Shown here: one piece after another, positions 61,870-64,000 of the stretch
Numbering within the stretch: position 1 is the stretch's first letter
Layout of the letters: every line of letters starts with the position of its first letter
DNA from: Streptomyces sp. NBC_01214
GTDB lineage: Bacteria > Actinomycetota > Actinomycetes > Streptomycetales > Streptomycetaceae
Direction: 5' to 3'
Length of the DNA: 64,000 nt
Assembly: GCF_026340975.1 (NCBI RefSeq)
Contig: NZ_JAPEOS010000001.1
Coordinates: forward strand, 5,179,001 to 5,243,000
Position numbers and translations under genes: made by a program
The notes under the pieces: model-generated
The model's input: the letters and a program-made list of their open reading frames with translations, nothing else
Told to the model about the DNA's origin: nothing
The model's database searches: none

Positions 61870-62316
61870 ATGACTCAGGATGGTGCGCTCAGGCTCCGTA
61901 TGGTGCGGACGTTCCCGGCAGCGCCCGGGGTGGTGTTCCAGGCCCTGACCGATCCCGTGGAGCTGGCGAAATGGTGGGGGCCGGACGGGTTCGGCATTCC
62001 CCGGGTGGAAAGCGATCTGCGGCCCGGTGGGGTCTATCGGATCGAGATGCAGCCGCCCGAAGGGGATTCCTTCTTCCTCACCGGCGAATTCCTGGAAGTG
62101 GAGCCGCCCGCCCTGCTGTCGTACACCTTCTGCTGGGAAGACCCTGACCCCGATGACCGGGAGACGATCGTGATCCTGGAGCTGCACGACGACGGCACGG
62201 GCTCGACCCGGCTCGTCTTCGTGCAGGGCGGCTTCGCCACCGCGGGGCGGCTCGCCCTGCACGACGAGGGCTGGTCCCAGGGCTTCGACAAGCTTGAGGG
62301 GCTGTTGAGGGCCTGA
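61870..62316 (+). CDS. SRPBCC/AHSA1 domain protein
   Basis: A 148-residue protein from ATG 61870 (GGGGG just upstream). The sequence LRMVRTFPAAPGVVFQALTD, ELAKWWGPDGF, YRIEMQPPEG, LSYTFCWEDPDPDD and TRLVFVQGGF follows the AHSA1-like START/SRPBCC fold, a small hydrophobic-ligand-binding cavity. It is cytosolic and single-domain. No neighbouring regulator (often ArsR) is present. Ligand unknown. Confidence 0.9.
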   Translation: MTQDGALRLRMVRTFPAAPGVVFQALTDPVELAKWWGPDGFGIPRVESDLRPGGVYRIEMQPPEGDSFFLTGEFLEVEPPALLSYTFCWEDPDPDDRETIVILELHDDGTGSTRLVFVQGGFATAGRLALHDEGWSQGFDKLEGLLRA

Positions 62317-62351
62317 GGGGCTGGGGCGGGCTGAGCAGCCTGAGGGGCTAG

Positions 62352-63241
62352 GGTCTGTCGTCAAAGTGATCTTGCATTGTGGATCATGGTTGGGTGATAC
62401 GTCGCCATGAACTGTCGGACGCCGAGTGGGAACTGGTGCAGCCGTTGCTGCCTCGGCCTGTGCTGGGGCGGCCGCGGCTGGACGACCGGACGATCCTGAA
62501 CGGGATCGTGTGGAAGTTCCGGACCGGGGTCGCCTGGCGGGACGTGCCTGACCGGTACGGGTCGTGGGCCAGCCTCCACACCCGTTTCCGCAGGTGGGCA
62601 GCTGACGGAACCTTCGATCGGATGCTCCAGGCCGCGCAGGCGCAAGCAGACGCGGCAGGCGACATCGAGTGGCTGGTCTCGGTGGACTCCACCGTTGTCC
62701 GTGCCCACCAGCACGCGGCCGGGGCCCGAAAGGGGCTCCGCAGCCCGGCCCTCGGCCGGTCCCGCGGCGGACTGACCAGCAAGATCCACCTGGCCTGCGA
62801 CGGCACGGGCAGACCCCTCGCGTTCGTCCTGACCGGTGGGAACACGAACGACTGCACCCAGTTCACCGCCGTGATGGACGCGATACGAGTGCCCCGGACC
62901 GGACCGGGCCGACCGCGCATCCGGCCCGACCACGTCATCGGCGACAAGGGCTACAGCTCGAAGGCCATCCGTACTTGGCTGCGGCGCCGCGGCATCACGC
63001 ACACGATCCCGGAACGGTCCGATCAGGTCCGCAACCGTGCGCGGCGCGGCAGCCGGGGCGGCCGGCCGCCGGCCTTCGACAAGCAGGTCTACAAGCACCG
63101 CAACGTGGTGGAACGGTGCTTCAACCGACTCAAGCAATGGCGCGGCATCGCGACCAGATACGACAAGACCGCCCAGGCCTACCAAGCAGCCGTCACCCTC
63201 GCCTCGCTCCTGATGTGGGCGTGACACTTTGACGACAACTC
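62352..63241 (+). mobile_element. IS5-family insertion sequence, copy 2 (890 bp, intact frame)
   Basis: The ends are GGTCTGTCGTCAAAGTG (62352 onwards) and the imperfect inverse GAGTTGTCGTCAAAGTG at the right. CTAG is duplicated on both sides (62348-62351 and 63242-63245). It is almost identical to copy 1 (30334-31225) in inverted orientation. It encodes one uninterrupted transposase. The right CTAG touches an IS701 element. Confidence 0.93.
62379..63224 (+). CDS. IS5-family transposase (single frame)
   Basis: A 281-residue DDE transposase: RRHELSDAEWELVQPLLPRP, DRTILNGIVWKFRTGVAWRD, LVSVDSTVVRAHQHAAGARK (Asp 1), LTGGNTNDCTQF, GDKGYSSKAIRTWLRRRG (Asp 2) and RNVVERCFNRLKQWRGIATR (Glu). The junction that is out of frame in copy 1 reads CGA AAG GGG CTC here, so the protein is made without frameshifting. 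It is likely active, and the near-identity of both copies suggests recent transposition. Confidence 0.95.
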   Translation: MDHGWVIRRHELSDAEWELVQPLLPRPVLGRPRLDDRTILNGIVWKFRTGVAWRDVPDRYGSWASLHTRFRRWAADGTFDRMLQAAQAQADAAGDIEWLVSVDSTVVRAHQHAAGARKGLRSPALGRSRGGLTSKIHLACDGTGRPLAFVLTGGNTNDCTQFTAVMDAIRVPRTGPGRPRIRPDHVIGDKGYSSKAIRTWLRRRGITHTIPERSDQVRNRARRGSRGGRPPAFDKQVYKHRNVVERCFNRLKQWRGIATRYDKTAQAYQAAVTLASLLMWA

Positions 63242-63245
63242 CTAG

Positions 63246-64000
63246 TAGTGCTTTGTTAGCTGGTGTCGTAGGGCTGTCGGGGGACGGTTTGTTGGCAGGT
63301 GGGGCAGGTGCCGGTCCAGGTGGCGATGAGGTGTTGGAGGAGGTCCAGGGCCTGGTAGAGGGTCAGGCCCTGGCAGGGGCTTTTGGGGTCCTCCGCTGTT
63401 CGGTCAGGAACAGATGGGCTGCGGTCACGAGGGTGACGTGCCGGTGCCAACCGACGAAGGATCGGCCCTCGAAGTGGTCCAGGCCCAGGCAGGTTTTCAG
63501 CTCGCGGTAGTCGTGCTCGATCCGCCAGCGGGACTTCGCCAGGCGGACCAGGTCCTTGGCGGGAATGTCGTCGGGCAGGTTCGAGACCCAGTACCTCACC
63601 GGCTCGGCCTCGTCCTCGGGCCACTGGGCGATCAGCCAGCTGAGCGGGATCGTGCCGTCGGCGGCGGGTTTGGGCCGTCGGCCGGCGAGGCGGACCCGCA
63701 GGAGCACGAAGTGCGAGCTCATCGCCGCCTTGGAGCCCTTGCGCCAGGTCAGGGTCCCTCCCCGGTCTCGGCCCGCGGCCATCACGTGTTCGCGTAAGGA
63801 GACCGGGCGGGTGCGGTAGCGCGGCAGCGGGCGCGGCCCGAGCCCGCTATAGGCGGGCTGGTGCGGTTCGGCGTCCTTGCCGTGGGCGGTCATCTCGCTC
63901 TTGACCTGCAGCACGTAGGCCAGACCCCGGTCCTCCAGGCCGTGGCGGAAATCGGCGTTCGCGCCGTAACCGGTGTCCGCGACCAGCGCGGCGGGCCGCA
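63246..64000 (-). mobile_element. IS701-family element, incomplete at the window edge
   Basis: The element starts right after the CTAG that borders IS5 copy 2 (TAGTGCTTTGTTAGCTG at 63245-63261 looks like its terminal repeat) and runs beyond the window. It differs clearly from the IS701 at 26695-28103. Confidence 0.7.
63363..64000 (-). CDS. IS701-family transposase, partial
   Basis: About 212 C-terminal residues lie in the window: ALVADTGYGANADFRHGLED (second Asp region), VRYWVSNLPDDIPAKDLVRL, KSRWRIEHDYRELKTCLGLD (Glu in the YREL motif) and HFEGRSFVGWHRHVTLVTAA. The frame stops at 63363. A coherent continuation (GLTLYQALDLLQHLIATWTG, CPTCQQTVP) is in another frame to 63256, so a frame break near 63390 is possible. 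The N-terminus lies outside the window. Confidence 0.88.
   Translation of the reverse strand, partial: RPAALVADTGYGANADFRHGLEDRGLAYVLQVKSEMTAHGKDAEPHQPAYSGLGPRPLPRYRTRPVSLREHVMAAGRDRGGTLTWRKGSKAAMSSHFVLLRVRLAGRRPKPAADGTIPLSWLIAQWPEDEAEPVRYWVSNLPDDIPAKDLVRLAKSRWRIEHDYRELKTCLGLDHFEGRSFVGWHRHVTLVTAAHLFLTEQRRTPKAPARA

Noticed and set aside
30334..63241. A 33-kb composite transposon bounded by the two IS5 copies
   Set aside because: Each IS5 has its own CTAG duplication, so both look like independent insertions rather than ends of one unit.

Overview
The window is high-GC actinobacterial DNA, almost certainly from Streptomyces or a close relative. The evidence is GTG and leaderless starts, a SapA-type spore-associated protein, DUF6166 and ETEC_3214 proteins, MmyB-type regulators, a PQQ-tailed Ser/Thr kinase and, most tellingly, a telomere-protecting terminal protein gene (tpg, 50409-51002) with what looks like the 3' end of its partner tap just upstream. 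Those two genes mark a linear replicon. Together with the dense insertion sequences and broken genes they suggest a chromosome arm near a telomere, or a linear plasmid.

Layout. 0.2-3.8 kb: two SDR oxidoreductases divergent from an MmyB-like regulator, then a small secreted protein. 4-10 kb: a HIT protein, ISL3 and IS5 remnants, a Ser/Thr kinase with a propeller domain, and a broken sigma factor. 10.1-16.7 kb: a methyltransferase and a four-gene, translationally coupled Tn554-like module (three tyrosine-recombinase-family proteins plus a small TnpC-like protein). 17-24 kb: small membrane and DUF proteins, an IS110, and an IS5 with a coupled passenger gene. 24.9-30 kb: SapA; Ku truncated by an IS701; and a trypsin-like peptidase fused to a DNA/RNA non-specific nuclease. 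30.3-32.2 kb: an IS5 copy inserted in a decayed CRISPR type I-E cas6e, with no array visible. 32.7-39.3 kb: a HAD hydrolase, a TIR-STAND-WD40 protein of about 1,339 residues divergent from a NUDIX hydrolase, and a three-gene operon (TIR-like protein, RipA-family octameric membrane protein, small RyR-like/DUF7701-like protein). 39.5-41.6 kb: decayed genes including the remains of an ATP-grasp/methyltransferase peptide-maturation pair. 42-50 kb: a sigma-factor operon, a bactofilin-like plus HEAT/LRV pair, and a two-component system with an alpha/beta hydrolase. 50-53 kb: tap remnant, tpg, an epoxide hydrolase and a cupin regulator. 53.4-56 kb: orphan immunity genes, a MITE and an FG-GAP fragment. 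56-64 kb: IS debris, a MobC/relaxase mobilisation module, an SRPBCC protein, a second IS5 copy and a partial IS701.

How the genes may work together. The most coherent functional block is 33.5-39.3 kb. Two TIR-type proteins, a NUDIX hydrolase, a multi-TM octameric-type membrane protein and a small RyR-like protein lie within 6 kb, which suggests NAD-derived nucleotide signalling in defence, Thoeris-like in logic. That is inference from domains and gene order. The TIR-like protein of the operon also looks internally shortened. The rest of the window is a mosaic of mobile elements, many broken, with two near-identical IS5 copies in inverted orientation 31 kb apart and a 296-bp IS701 fragment that duplicates part of the IS701 at 27-28 kb.

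Many reading frames carry single-base frame breaks. Some are surely decay, but part could be sequencing indels in homopolymers.
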